From Anaerocolumna sp. (lineage in GTDB: Bacteria > Bacillota > Clostridia > Lachnospirales > Lachnospiraceae), in NCBI GenBank assembly GCA_029256725.1, contig JAQSXJ010000018.1, forward strand, positions 1 through 52,356: DNA of 52,356 nt, read 5' to 3'. Shown here piece after piece: positions 42,230 through 52,258 of this stretch (the first letter of the stretch is position 1; every line of letters starts with the position of its first letter). A program made the translations under genes and the position numbers. The notes under the pieces were generated by a model. The model made no database searches and was not told where the DNA came from. It worked only from the letters and a program-made list of their open reading frames with translations.

Positions 42230-43603
42230 ATGAAGAAATTTACAATGGAGGATTTAACGGCATATTGCAGCCAGTACGGATTTATTTTCCGAGGAAGTGA
42301 AATATACGGAGGGCTTGCAAATACCTGGGATTATGGACCTCTTGGAACGAGGCTTAAGAACAATATTAAGGATGCCTGGAGATATTATTTTATACAGGCA
42401 AGGGATAGCAGCTACGAACTGGATTCAGATATTCTGATGAATCCTACCGTATGGGAAGCCAGCGGACATCTGTCAGGGTTTTCAGACCCCTTACTAGACT
42501 GCAAGAGCTGTAATTCCAGACACAGAGCTGATAACCTGATAAATGATTTTACAGATGAAGTAAATGCAGATACCCTGACCCAGGAGGAAATGCTTCATTA
42601 TATACAGGAGAAGAAGATTCCCTGCCCGAAATGCGGAAAATCGGATTATACGGATATAAGGCAGTTCAATCTGATGTTTGCCACACAGAGGGGAGTTACG
42701 GAAGAGACTTCCGCAACAATATATCTGAGACCGGAAAATGCCCAGGGAGAGTATGTGAATTTTCTGAATGTAATGAGGACCATGCGAACCAAACTGCCCT
42801 TTGGAATAGGTCAGATCGGAAAAGCTTTTCGAAATGAAATTACACCGGGAAATTTCACTTTTCGTACTATAGAATTTGAGCAGATGGAATACCAGACCTT
42901 TTGCAAAAAAGGAGAGGATGAGGAGTTGTATGAGTATTTTAAGAATTATGGTATTGAGTTCTTTCAATTCTTAGGAATCGAAAGGGAACATTTAAGACAT
43001 CACGACCATGATAAACTTGCCCACTATGCAAAGGCTGCTTGCGATATTGAATATCTCTTTCCATTTGGCTGGGGAGAAATCAATGGAACCCATAACCGTA
43101 CGGACTTTGACCTTACAAGGCATCAGGAGTATTCCAGTAAAAGTCTTGAATATTATGATGAAGAGACTAAGGAAAAGTTCATTCCGTATATTGTTGAGTC
43201 CACCTATGGTCTGGATAGAGTCGTTCTTGCGGTATTGCTGGAATCTCTTGCAGAGGAAGAGCTGGATAAAGGGGATACCAGACTGGTACTTCGTATTCCC
43301 CCAGCACTGGCACCAATTAAGATAAATGTCCTGCCTTTGATCAAAAAACGTCATGGAGAGAAAGCAACAGAGATATACAAAGCTTTGAAGAAGAGATATA
43401 TGGTAACCTATGACGATGCCGGAAATATCGGGAAAAGATACCGCAGGGGTGATGCTATCGGCACACCTTATGCAGTTACAATAGATGATGAGACACTTGA
43501 TACAGGAATTGTTACCATCAGAGACAGAGATACCATGACACAGGTAAAGATACCTTATATTGAGTTAAAGGATTATTTCGATGGTGAATTTGATTTTGAA
43601 TAG
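42230..43603 (+). CDS. glyS: glycine--tRNA ligase (dimeric type)
   Basis: A 457-aa alpha2-type GlyRS, the eukaryote/archaea-like form used by many Firmicutes, not the bacterial GlyQ/GlyS tetramer. YGGLANTWDYGPLG near the N-terminus; zinc-type cysteine pairs CKSC and CPKCGK; motif 2 FRNEITPGNFTFRTIEFEQ; motif 3 ESTYGLDRVVLAVL; and a C-terminal anticodon-binding domain starting around APIKINVLPLIKK. Expression is controlled by the T-box(Gly). RBS ATGGAGG. Confidence 0.96.
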   Translation: MKKFTMEDLTAYCSQYGFIFRGSEIYGGLANTWDYGPLGTRLKNNIKDAWRYYFIQARDSSYELDSDILMNPTVWEASGHLSGFSDPLLDCKSCNSRHRADNLINDFTDEVNADTLTQEEMLHYIQEKKIPCPKCGKSDYTDIRQFNLMFATQRGVTEETSATIYLRPENAQGEYVNFLNVMRTMRTKLPFGIGQIGKAFRNEITPGNFTFRTIEFEQMEYQTFCKKGEDEELYEYFKNYGIEFFQFLGIEREHLRHHDHDKLAHYAKAACDIEYLFPFGWGEINGTHNRTDFDLTRHQEYSSKSLEYYDEETKEKFIPYIVESTYGLDRVVLAVLLESLAEEELDKGDTRLVLRIPPALAPIKINVLPLIKKRHGEKATEIYKALKKRYMVTYDDAGNIGKRYRRGDAIGTPYAVTIDDETLDTGIVTIRDRDTMTQVKIPYIELKDYFDGEFDFE

Positions 43604-44517
43604 CAGGTGATTAGGTAAATTTATAGAATGATTGAGGTTTTGTGTGCTGGGGTGTAGCTTAATAAGGACATATCGTATTATTTTATTTTTATTCTGCGTT
43701 ATGTCCTTATTGATTATGAGTTCACGGAAAGCAAAAATACCATGAAGGAATGCTTGCCTAAAGTGGAAATATATGTTATAGTACTGTAAGAGTTTTTTTA
43801 TTGATATAATTAAACCAACTAATAACCAACTAACTAATAATCAACTAATAAATAACTAATTACAATCTACTACCTATTGATAATTAAATGCTAGCGATTA
43901 AAAATTTTAAGTATTACTAATTCGGTAATAAATGTATAATTTAAACGCTTTTTCTTGAATCACATCGGTTTTTTTCTTTTAAATAATTCAATTAAATATC
44001 CAAGATTATCATATATCATACAACTAACCTAAATAAAATCATGTGACAAAGTTCCGAAATTGACCGGTTATGACTATAGTCATTTTTAAGTAGGTGTGGT
44101 AAAATTAGTAAATATTTCTGTGAATTTCATGAAATAAAAGGAAAATCATAGACGAATATATAACAAGTTGGAAAGCTAGCTAATGTTGTATACATGCAAT
44201 TATATTATGAGGTGTAAAGATTTAAATCATTAAAGGCTTTTAGATTTAAAGTGATAAAAAAAACTAAAGTAATAAAAAGAACTAAAGTGATAAAAAAATT
44301 AGAGTGATAAAAGTAAACGTGATATAAAGAATAATAGGAATTAAAGAAAATAGAGAATTAAAGGAAATAAAATAATATAAAAAATTTAATGTAATTATAA
44401 CACAATATTATGTAATGTAATAGTTAGAGATTTCTGTTTGTTCAGATAAGGACTATTCTACATAGGAATTAAAAAAATTACTTTAAACAAAAGAAAGATG
44501 ATGGAGGGAGTATTAAA
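43604..44517. other. 914-bp AT-rich intergenic region
   Basis: No convincing gene. An inverted repeat AATAAGGACATA (43661-43672) / TATGTCCTTATT (43700-43711) may terminate glyS transcription. Simple repeats follow: ACTAACTAATAATCAACT-type (about 43815-43865) and AACTAAAGTGATAAAAAA-type (about 44250-44320). The last part contains the promoter and the TGGAGGGAG ribosome binding site of the secreted-protein gene. Confidence 0.6.
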
Positions 44518-45768
44518 ATGACTACAAAAATCTTAAAAAGCAAAGGAATATGCCTGTTGCTAGTGTTAACGATTATTTTTTCATGTATTTTAACACCAGC
44601 ACAGCCTGTATCAGCAGCAAGTAATAAAATTAAAATCTATAATTTTATTAAGCTTCTGGTACCTGCCGTTGGACTTGAAGTAGATACTACAGCAACGAGT
44701 CCCTACTTGAAAGCAGCATTAGCTGCCGGAATTGTAAAAGAAGGGGACTTCAAAGATTATAAAGCGGATTTAACAAGAGTAGATGCAGTAGTACTTCTTA
44801 ATCGTGCGGATGAATATCTGCATGGTGATAAAGTAGATCCTGATTTGCTGGAAGTTATCATAGCAAAAAGAATATCGGATATTAAAAAAATACCTGTCGG
44901 TAAAAGGGATGCCGTAGCTAAAGTTTATGCAAAAGGACTTATTGTGGGTAAAAGCAACGGCATGTACATACAGAACAGAGCGTTTAACGGCTATGATTAT
45001 ATGACAACAACTGATGCTAAAAAGGTTGTAGCGTTATTAAGTAATACAAAGGGAAGAGCGAAATTAAGTCCTGATGGGCAATTGATAAGAACAACAAATC
45101 TTCCGAAGAACGCAAAGAGCTATCCTTATATATTAGAAGCGTTTCCGAATTCTTTTTATGAGATGAAATTTCTGTATCAGATAAGGACTTACTCTTGGAA
45201 TCCGGTAGAAGGAAAGGATTATTCTTCGCCCGTATATGAGAGAACAAAAAAAGAAAATGAATTATTAAAAGAGGAAAGTATATATCACTTTACTGACGAT
45301 TGGGTGAAAAAGGTTGAAGACAATTTAAAATATCGATTAAACGTAGATTATCGGACCATAAATAATACTTGGTTAAACCAATTGCGCAGTACTTATTTTA
45401 TTTATAATATTGCTTCTGTTGATAAAAAAATCACAGATGAAATAAAGGAATATATGAATTATGTGAAAAAAAATCAAATAGTTATTAAAAGCTCTGCAAT
45501 ATCTGTGGAACCCTCAGTAATGTATAAAGATCTTCACTTTTATTTTAGAGTATTTATTAAATTTAAAGTTTCTTTTCATGGAGATAAATTAAATCAGAAT
45601 GATTTGTTTTTTTCTAGGGGACATGTGAATTTTCAGGGATTAACCAAAGATAAATGGTTTGATGGAGTTTATGATATTCAAGTAGGGACAGCCAATGGGG
45701 GGAGTAACGGAAGTGATTTTGCAGTATTTGGTGATGCTTTAGACGATTATTATTATAAAGGAGAGTAA
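44518..45768 (+). CDS. secreted protein with SLH-like N-terminal region
   Basis: A 416-aa protein with a clear signal peptide (positive N-terminus, hydrophobic LLLVLTIIFSCILT, likely cleavage after PVSA). Residues of about 40-180 contain two S-layer-homology-like units: ATSPYLKAALAAGIVKEGDF, then YKADLTRVDAVVLLNRADE; and AVAKVYAKGLIVGKSNG, then MTTTDAKKVVALL. The rest (180-416) is a soluble domain I do not recognise. SLH modules anchor proteins to the cell wall via pyruvylated polymers. A 1081-aa secreted protein starts nine bases later, so both are probably made and used together. Confidence 0.75.
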   Translation: MTTKILKSKGICLLLVLTIIFSCILTPAQPVSAASNKIKIYNFIKLLVPAVGLEVDTTATSPYLKAALAAGIVKEGDFKDYKADLTRVDAVVLLNRADEYLHGDKVDPDLLEVIIAKRISDIKKIPVGKRDAVAKVYAKGLIVGKSNGMYIQNRAFNGYDYMTTTDAKKVVALLSNTKGRAKLSPDGQLIRTTNLPKNAKSYPYILEAFPNSFYEMKFLYQIRTYSWNPVEGKDYSSPVYERTKKENELLKEESIYHFTDDWVKKVEDNLKYRLNVDYRTINNTWLNQLRSTYFIYNIASVDKKITDEIKEYMNYVKKNQIVIKSSAISVEPSVMYKDLHFYFRVFIKFKVSFHGDKLNQNDLFFSRGHVNFQGLTKDKWFDGVYDIQVGTANGGSNGSDFAVFGDALDDYYYKGE

Positions 45769-45777
45769 GGGTTATTA

Positions 45778-48700
45778 ATGGCAATCAAAAGAGCTATAAG
45801 GGGGTTGTTCATCATTATATTCTTTTATGTGATTTTAATTCCAAATATAACAGCACATGCCGATGATGATGACGATAAACCAATTTTACTTATGAATACA
45901 GAAACAGGAGAAATAACATTTACTACAAGGGACACAAAATCTACTTCTAAAATTAGATGGAGTACAATAGGTTTTACTGTTCGTCGCGATATAAGTGACG
46001 GTTTTCCAAGAAAAGACAAAGAATATGCTGTTTTTAAACTTAAAGATGGGCAGAAAACAAGTGTTCCAGGTACTGATGGAAGGGTATATGTCACATTTAC
46101 TTTTAATATTGATCAAGTAAATAAAGCGTTTAGTAAGACGAAACTAGATGAAGTCAAAGAAAATGATATAATTTATTTTAATGGTGTTTTTCATACAGTT
46201 TATGGTGACAAGGAAAATGACGTTGATTACTATAACCTGTCAGGAAAACCTTATGGCATTGCTACAGCAGAATCATGGAATGATCCGAATGATTTCAATG
46301 ATCGTTTTGACCTGCCATTAATATTTCATTATGGTACTAAGAATAAAGAACCTATTACAATTGAAAGACGAATTTACAGTAATGGTACAAGTTCAGAGTA
46401 CGATACAAAAAGTTATGCAGCTCAAACTAAAAATACAACCTTTAAAACCAATAGTGCAAAGATCCCTGATCATATAGATGGAACGAAATACTATCTTTAC
46501 AGACTATATTACATCAATCTCCGAGAGCCAAGGAAGAACGTAGGAAATCGAAAAACGGATATCAATCCCTTTTTATCAGCTAGTGATTATACTACAGCAA
46601 TCAGCTATTTAAGAGATAGAGAATACACAGTCAAAGATAAGGGGCTAAAGATTGTTGCAATGTACCGTAAATTTAGTGAAAAACTTCCCAGTGAAACAGA
46701 AGACGACATGTCAAGAGAAGTTGAGATGATAGACCCAACCGCCGTTATTTCTGCTGATACGAGAGGAAATGAAGCCTATGATGTCCTGGAGGGAATACCG
46801 GGAACAGAAAGCCTGTATGTCAATGTAAAAACAAGCAAGTATCTATCAGCTTATAACTTTATCAAAAAATCAGGAACAAAAGTCTATCCGGTAAATGTAA
46901 AAAAGAATTACACACTTACCTGGACGGAAACAGATTCAGGGGGAGAAGATCATAATAGGAGTTCCACCGTACCAATCACAAAGACATACTATATCGAGCG
47001 AAAGTATTCATACTGGTATATTGATGCCTTAGCAGTGTATGGCCTTGATAAAGCAATAGTGATTAATGATGCTTTACCGGATGGTATTGAAATAATGAAT
47101 CCATCTGGATATACAGCACCTTCGGTCAGCTATACAAACTCAACAGTGGAAAGAGACCATCTAGTAACACCACTTAGAGATGGAGAGGTCAAAGAAATAG
47201 TATTGCCTGGTGAGACAATTAATGGCGGTTCAACAGAGCCATCTATCCCATCAGAGGATTGGAAAGACAAAGCTGAGAATGCCTTGGTTAAGATTAAATG
47301 TAAGAATGACAAGCTAATTTTTAATGGACAAACGCTTATGTCAGATACAGAAAAGGAAGAAGAAACAAGTAATCCTATTTCAATTCCGGAAGGACAGGAA
47401 GAAATAGGAGAGAATGTATTCTATAAATCGGGATTGGTGATACCAGGTACACGAGCAAATGAAGAATATTCAAGCGAAGGAATAGTGGCTTATAAACCTG
47501 TGGTGAACATTGGTAATGAATCCAGTTTTGAAATTGAAGAGCAATATGAAATAAGTGACATTAATCCAGTGGTAGTACACACTCCTGTTGTATGCGATGG
47601 TATGGTGGAAGATAATCGGAAGGATAACCAGATGATTACACCGGATACAGCTTATGCATCTTTGGTACTTGACAGACCCTTTTACGTAACACTTCCTACA
47701 ACCGGTAGTCATCGGGATATTACTGGGTATGGTTATCGGGATTATTCAAAATATATTTCAAGCAGGCAAGTAAAATTTGCTTTTGATGTATATAAAGGTG
47801 GTTCGACGGCCGGCACGTATATTCCTAAGAATACCTGGACAAGCGTTGCTGAGAACACATTGTTTTACGTGCCAACGTGGGTTCCTGAAGGAAGATATGA
47901 AATCAGGTATCGGAGCACTTCCATCAATGCAGCTGCGAATGATGGATTGGAGAAAGTGGAAGACCTAGCGAATATAAGCCTTGATAACTACGTGGCAGAG
48001 GACAGCTCCATTGTACAGATATCTGGAAGAATATACGGATTGAATATTTATGACGTTACAGACTATCCAATCTGGGAAAAGGTATTCCGGTTATCCAACT
48101 CCCTTAAAATGACCGGATTTAAATATACCGTTGGTACAAAAGACCAGAATGGAAACAATTCTGGACAGGATGCTAAAAATACGATAACTATGGTAAATGG
48201 CAGCCATCCGGAATATAAGAACCAGGGAATATTAAAAACAGGTTATATGACACGCTTTTCGTTAACAACTGTAGGCAGTATGGCTGAGAGTGATGATTAT
48301 GTAAGGATACAGCCGAAGTTCTACTTTGTAGATAGAAATGGTAACAATCGTCAGGAAGTTGATATTTATTATACTGAAACATTTGCTGGCAAGGAAAATA
48401 CAATGGTAAAGATGGGAGGTAACATCGACCTTGAGAATGTTAAATCTATTAAGACCGGTGATCCATACCTGGGAATTCCTGAAAGTGAGTTAGAAAGAAC
48501 CGCCAATTTTGAAGAAGTTACATTGAAGCAGTTAAAAGCACAGGTTAAAAAAGTGTATAATTTTATGAATATCATGCTTCCATCCAGTCTTCGTACCTTT
48601 ATCGGCAGGATAGCATCATTACCACAATCAGTAACAGAAGCTCAAGTTGCAACAAGCGTACAGAAATGGTATGGGGAATATTATCTGCCAGCAGAAGTAC

Positions 48701-49023
48701 ATATTGTACCAAAAGACTTTAATGTGACCCAATATGCAATAAATAATGGCGGACTGAATTATAAAGAATCCTTTTGGTTAAAAGATGGCTATATCATCGT
48801 GAATTTTGACCTCACAACTGTAAAAGACGGTGCACTTAACCTAAGCTATATTAATGAAAAAAACAGCCCTAACGGCTATTGTAACATGTGGAAAAAAGAA
48901 GGGTATCAGTATCAGAAGACCAGTTATGGTGGTATAACCTTTAATTTTCAGGATGGTGACTACATCATCTACTATGCTAATAAGAATGTCAATGGAGATT
49001 GGACCTCAAGAGGTACCCATTAA
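45778..49023 (+). CDS. large secreted protein, DUF5704-like
   Basis: A 1081-aa protein with a signal peptide (GLFIIIFFYVILIPNITAHA, then an acidic DDDDDK stretch). There is no sortase motif, no C-terminal membrane helix and no SLH domain of its own. The sequence is beta-rich and Thr/Tyr/Asp-rich, consistent with several Ig-like or beta-sandwich modules; a variable acidic linker lies near residues 480-580. It resembles clostridial DUF5704 proteins, which have no assigned function; this match is from memory. Its partner with SLH-like repeats upstream could tether it to the cell surface. No catalytic motif is evident. Confidence 0.7.
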   Translation: MAIKRAIRGLFIIIFFYVILIPNITAHADDDDDKPILLMNTETGEITFTTRDTKSTSKIRWSTIGFTVRRDISDGFPRKDKEYAVFKLKDGQKTSVPGTDGRVYVTFTFNIDQVNKAFSKTKLDEVKENDIIYFNGVFHTVYGDKENDVDYYNLSGKPYGIATAESWNDPNDFNDRFDLPLIFHYGTKNKEPITIERRIYSNGTSSEYDTKSYAAQTKNTTFKTNSAKIPDHIDGTKYYLYRLYYINLREPRKNVGNRKTDINPFLSASDYTTAISYLRDREYTVKDKGLKIVAMYRKFSEKLPSETEDDMSREVEMIDPTAVISADTRGNEAYDVLEGIPGTESLYVNVKTSKYLSAYNFIKKSGTKVYPVNVKKNYTLTWTETDSGGEDHNRSSTVPITKTYYIERKYSYWYIDALAVYGLDKAIVINDALPDGIEIMNPSGYTAPSVSYTNSTVERDHLVTPLRDGEVKEIVLPGETINGGSTEPSIPSEDWKDKAENALVKIKCKNDKLIFNGQTLMSDTEKEEETSNPISIPEGQEEIGENVFYKSGLVIPGTRANEEYSSEGIVAYKPVVNIGNESSFEIEEQYEISDINPVVVHTPVVCDGMVEDNRKDNQMITPDTAYASLVLDRPFYVTLPTTGSHRDITGYGYRDYSKYISSRQVKFAFDVYKGGSTAGTYIPKNTWTSVAENTLFYVPTWVPEGRYEIRYRSTSINAAANDGLEKVEDLANISLDNYVAEDSSIVQISGRIYGLNIYDVTDYPIWEKVFRLSNSLKMTGFKYTVGTKDQNGNNSGQDAKNTITMVNGSHPEYKNQGILKTGYMTRFSLTTVGSMAESDDYVRIQPKFYFVDRNGNNRQEVDIYYTETFAGKENTMVKMGGNIDLENVKSIKTGDPYLGIPESELERTANFEEVTLKQLKAQVKKVYNFMNIMLPSSLRTFIGRIASLPQSVTEAQVATSVQKWYGEYYLPAEVHIVPKDFNVTQYAINNGGLNYKESFWLKDGYIIVNFDLTTVKDGALNLSYINEKNSPNGYCNMWKKEGYQYQKTSYGGITFNFQDGDYIIYYANKNVNGDWTSRGTH

Positions 49024-49277
49024 TCTGTCTTGTCTATCTAAAACTTTTCTGTTATACTATAAAATGGCTCATAATGGATAAAATATCCATGAGAAATTTT
49101 TCTGCTCTAACTCTGATTAAAATCAAAAGTATAAAGAACCGTGAAAGGGCTAAAATTAAATAAGAATATACAGTATCATGATAAATGTATATCCGGGCCA
49201 TAACAAATTATTGAAGTTAAACATAATGTTTAGCTTGATAATAGTTGAAAAAATACCTACAGAAAAGGCGATACGAT

Positions 49278-50153
49278 ATGGAAATGCATGTTTATAAAAA
49301 TAAATTTACCCACTATATACTTATTATAGTAGGAACAATCTTAATGGCAGTGTCTGTGAACCTGGTATATGAACCTATGGAAATGGTAACAGGAGGGTTG
49401 TCCGGTCTTGCTATTGTAATAAAGAAATTGACCGGTTTAGTCATTGAAGGTGGAATACCCATCTGGATTACCAACCTGGCACTGAATGTGCCTTTGTTTA
49501 TTGCGGCTATATTGGTTCGTGGTAAGACTTTTGTTAAACATGCTTTTTTAGCTGAGATCAGTTTCACCTTAGCCCTTGCGTTCGTACCTTCTGATATTAA
49601 TTTCCTCGGACACGACTACCTGCTGGCGGCGGTTTTTGGCGGAGTAATCGGTGGTGTAGGAATTGGACTTGTATTTGCTGCCAATGCTTCTACTGGTGGT
49701 ACGGATATGTTAGCAATGATAATTCATAAATTCATTCCTTATTATACAGTACCAAGAATTCTTATTGTAATAGATGCTATCGTTGTTACAATAGGTATTA
49801 TCAGCTTTGGTATTACAAAGGCACTCTACGCAATAATTGCTGTATACATCACCGCAAAGATATCCGATAGTATTCTGGAAGGCCTTAAATTTGCCAAAAT
49901 GGCATATATCATTTCGGAACATTACGAAAAAATTGCTGAACGCATTATAGCTGATCTGGACAGGGGGGTCACCGGTATTTCCGCTACCGGAATGTACTCT
50001 AATAAAGAAAAGAAAATGTTATTCTGTGTAGTATCCAAGAAGGAAATTGTTGAATTAAAAGAACTGGTTTCGGAAGTCGACCCCAGAGCTTTCATCATTG
50101 TGAGTGATGCAAGAGAGGTTATGGGTGAGGGTTTTAGAGAATATAGACAGTAA
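49278..50153 (+). CDS. YitT-family membrane protein (DUF161/DUF2179)
   Basis: About 291 aa from ATG 49278 (MEMHVYKNKFTHYILIIVGT) after AAAAGGCG; a TTG 33 bases upstream is less likely. Five to six helices with the YitT motifs: NLVYEPMEMVTGGLSGLAIV and GLVFAANASTGGTDMLAMII, then a cytoplasmic C-terminal DUF2179 domain (DRGVTGISATGMYSNKEKKM, then LFCVVSKKEI and DPRAFIIVSDAREVMG). These proteins are thought to be transporters or regulators with a ligand-binding C-terminal domain; the substrate is unknown. Confidence 0.92.
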   Translation: MEMHVYKNKFTHYILIIVGTILMAVSVNLVYEPMEMVTGGLSGLAIVIKKLTGLVIEGGIPIWITNLALNVPLFIAAILVRGKTFVKHAFLAEISFTLALAFVPSDINFLGHDYLLAAVFGGVIGGVGIGLVFAANASTGGTDMLAMIIHKFIPYYTVPRILIVIDAIVVTIGIISFGITKALYAIIAVYITAKISDSILEGLKFAKMAYIISEHYEKIAERIIADLDRGVTGISATGMYSNKEKKMLFCVVSKKEIVELKELVSEVDPRAFIIVSDAREVMGEGFREYRQ

Positions 50154-50350
50154 AATTAACGGGTAGTCAACAAAATATCGGTAAAAGTACTTATTTTTAA
50201 GTTGAATATACAAAGTACACAAAATGGCAAAAATTAATTTGTGGAATTGGGATATGGCTTTCATTGTGCTAATAGTGTATAGTGAGACATATAGTAATAG
50301 TACAAGACAGAGAACATGATGGCATTAAAATTTAGGGAGGAAATTATAAA

Positions 50351-51463
50351 ATGGCAAGTTTATCTTTAAAGAACATCAACAAAACATACCCCAATGGTTT
50401 TGTAGCTGTTAAAGATTTTAATCTTGAAATCGCTGACAAAGAATTCATCATCTTCGTAGGACCCTCAGGTTGTGGAAAGTCCACAACATTACGTATGATC
50501 GCAGGACTGGAAGAAATTACTGGCGGTGAGATGTGGATTGCAGATAAGTTAGTAAATGATGTAGAACCCAAAGACAGAGATATCGCGATGGTTTTCCAGA
50601 ACTACGCTTTATATCCTCACATGTCTGTTTATGATAATATGGCATTTGGTCTTAAGTTAAGAAAAACTCCTAAAGACCAAATCGAGAAATTAGTACGTGA
50701 AGCTGCTAAAATCCTTGACATTGAGCACTTATTAGACCGTAAGCCTAAGGCTTTATCCGGTGGACAGAGACAGCGTGTTGCCATGGGTCGTGCTATCGTT
50801 CGTAATCCTAAAGTATTCCTTATGGATGAGCCTTTATCCAACTTGGATGCTAAACTAAGAGTACAGATGCGTATTGAGATCTCCAAGTTACATCAGAGAC
50901 TTCAGACAACAATCATCTATGTAACACATGATCAGACAGAGGCTATGACACTTGGAACAAGAATCGTTGTTATGAAAGACGGTGTTGTTCAGCAGGTGGA
51001 TTCTCCTCAGAACCTGTACAACATGCCTAACAATTTATTCGTAGCAACTTTCATCGGTTCACCTCAGATGAACGTAATTGAAGCTACTGTAGTAAAAGAT
51101 GGCAGCACAGTTTCCTTAAAGTTTGGTTCACACTCCATCAAATTACCTGAAGCTAAGGGCAAGAAGGTTCTTGAAGGCGGTTATGAGAACAAGACTGTTA
51201 TCTTAGGAATTCGTCCTGAAGATGTTAAAGATGAAGAAATGTTCATCAGCAGCTCGCCTGACAGTGTTGTTAATGCAACTGTAAGAGTATACGAGTTATT
51301 AGGTGCTGAAGTTTACCTGTATTTCTCAGTAGATCAGTTCGATGTAACTGCAAGAGTAAATCCTCGTACAACTGCTAGACCTGGCGATACAATCAAAGTA
51401 GCATTTGACTTAACAAAGATTCATGTATTTGATAAAGAGACAGAGCAGGTTATTACACACTAA
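50351..51463 (+). CDS. msmK: sugar ABC transporter ATP-binding protein (MsmK/UgpC type)
   Basis: A 370-aa ATPase of the carbohydrate uptake (CUT1) group. Walker A VGPSGCGKST; Q-loop MVFQNYALYPH; signature LSGGQRQRVAMGRAI; Walker B VFLMDEPLSNLD; switch VTHDQTEAMTLG. The C-terminal OB/TOBE regulatory domain (IGSPQMNVIEA ... GIRPEDVKDE) is complete. No permease or binding protein is nearby, as usual for the shared ATPase MsmK that energises several sugar transporters. The codon choice looks more uniform than in neighbours, consistent with high expression. Strong RBS (TTAGGGAGG). Confidence 0.93.
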   Translation: MASLSLKNINKTYPNGFVAVKDFNLEIADKEFIIFVGPSGCGKSTTLRMIAGLEEITGGEMWIADKLVNDVEPKDRDIAMVFQNYALYPHMSVYDNMAFGLKLRKTPKDQIEKLVREAAKILDIEHLLDRKPKALSGGQRQRVAMGRAIVRNPKVFLMDEPLSNLDAKLRVQMRIEISKLHQRLQTTIIYVTHDQTEAMTLGTRIVVMKDGVVQQVDSPQNLYNMPNNLFVATFIGSPQMNVIEATVVKDGSTVSLKFGSHSIKLPEAKGKKVLEGGYENKTVILGIRPEDVKDEEMFISSSPDSVVNATVRVYELLGAEVYLYFSVDQFDVTARVNPRTTARPGDTIKVAFDLTKIHVFDKETEQVITH

Positions 51464-51537
51464 TCATTTAACTATATAGAATGGTCAGAGGTAATATAAT
51501 CACTGTTTGAAAACAAATATAATTTATTATTAATATA

Positions 51538-51570
51538 AACAGAGAGCTCATATGGGTTCTCTGTTTTTTT
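51538..51570 (+). terminator. terminator of msmK
   Basis: AACAGAGA near 51538 pairs with TCTCTGTT ending at about 51565; a seven-T run follows. Confidence 0.88.
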
Positions 51571-51739
51571 ACTTTACACAAAGAATCATAGGGGTAGGCA
51601 CTGAAGCTGAAATGTTTTTTAATTTAGGCAATGCCATGCCTAGTTTGTGACATCAACTATGTATGACTGAATCCAGTTACACCACAAAAGCTATATATCT
51701 CTGAATTCAACTTATGATATAAATAATTTATGCTTGCTT

Positions 51740-52258
51740 GCAACTCATGACTTGAATTGATTTTACCTGAAACTAGCTAATGGCTTGAATTGGTTTAACC
51801 TAAAGATGGCGTATGACTTAAATTAGTATATGCCTGCCCCCAACTCATGGATCAGACTAGTTTATACACGAACCTAGCGCATGACGCAGACTAGTTTATA
51901 CACGAACCTAGCGCATGACGCAGATTAGTTTATACACGAACCTAGCGCATGACGCAGACTAGTTTATACACGAACCTAGCGCATGACGCAGACTAGTTTT
52001 ACACGAACCTAGCGCATGACGTAGACTAGTTTATACACGAACCTAGCGCATGACGCAGACTAGTTCATACACGAACCTAGCGCATGATTCAGACTAGTTT
52101 ATACACGAACCTAGTACAAGACTCAAATTAGTTAATAATCGAATCTAGTTCATGACTCAACCTAGTTTATATACGAACCTAGCGCATGACGCAGACTAGT
52201 TCATACACGAACCTAGCGCATGACTCAAACTAGTTCATACACGAACCTAGCGCATGAC
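51740..52258. repeat. 34-bp minisatellite, 12 clear copies plus degenerate ones
   Basis: From about 51860 the unit CAGACTAGTTTATACACGAA plus CCTAGCGCATGACG is repeated 12 times head to tail. Most copies are nearly identical; copies 8 and 9 are diverged. Weaker copies of the same length extend upstream to about 51740. No unique spacers, so not CRISPR. Confidence 0.9.
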
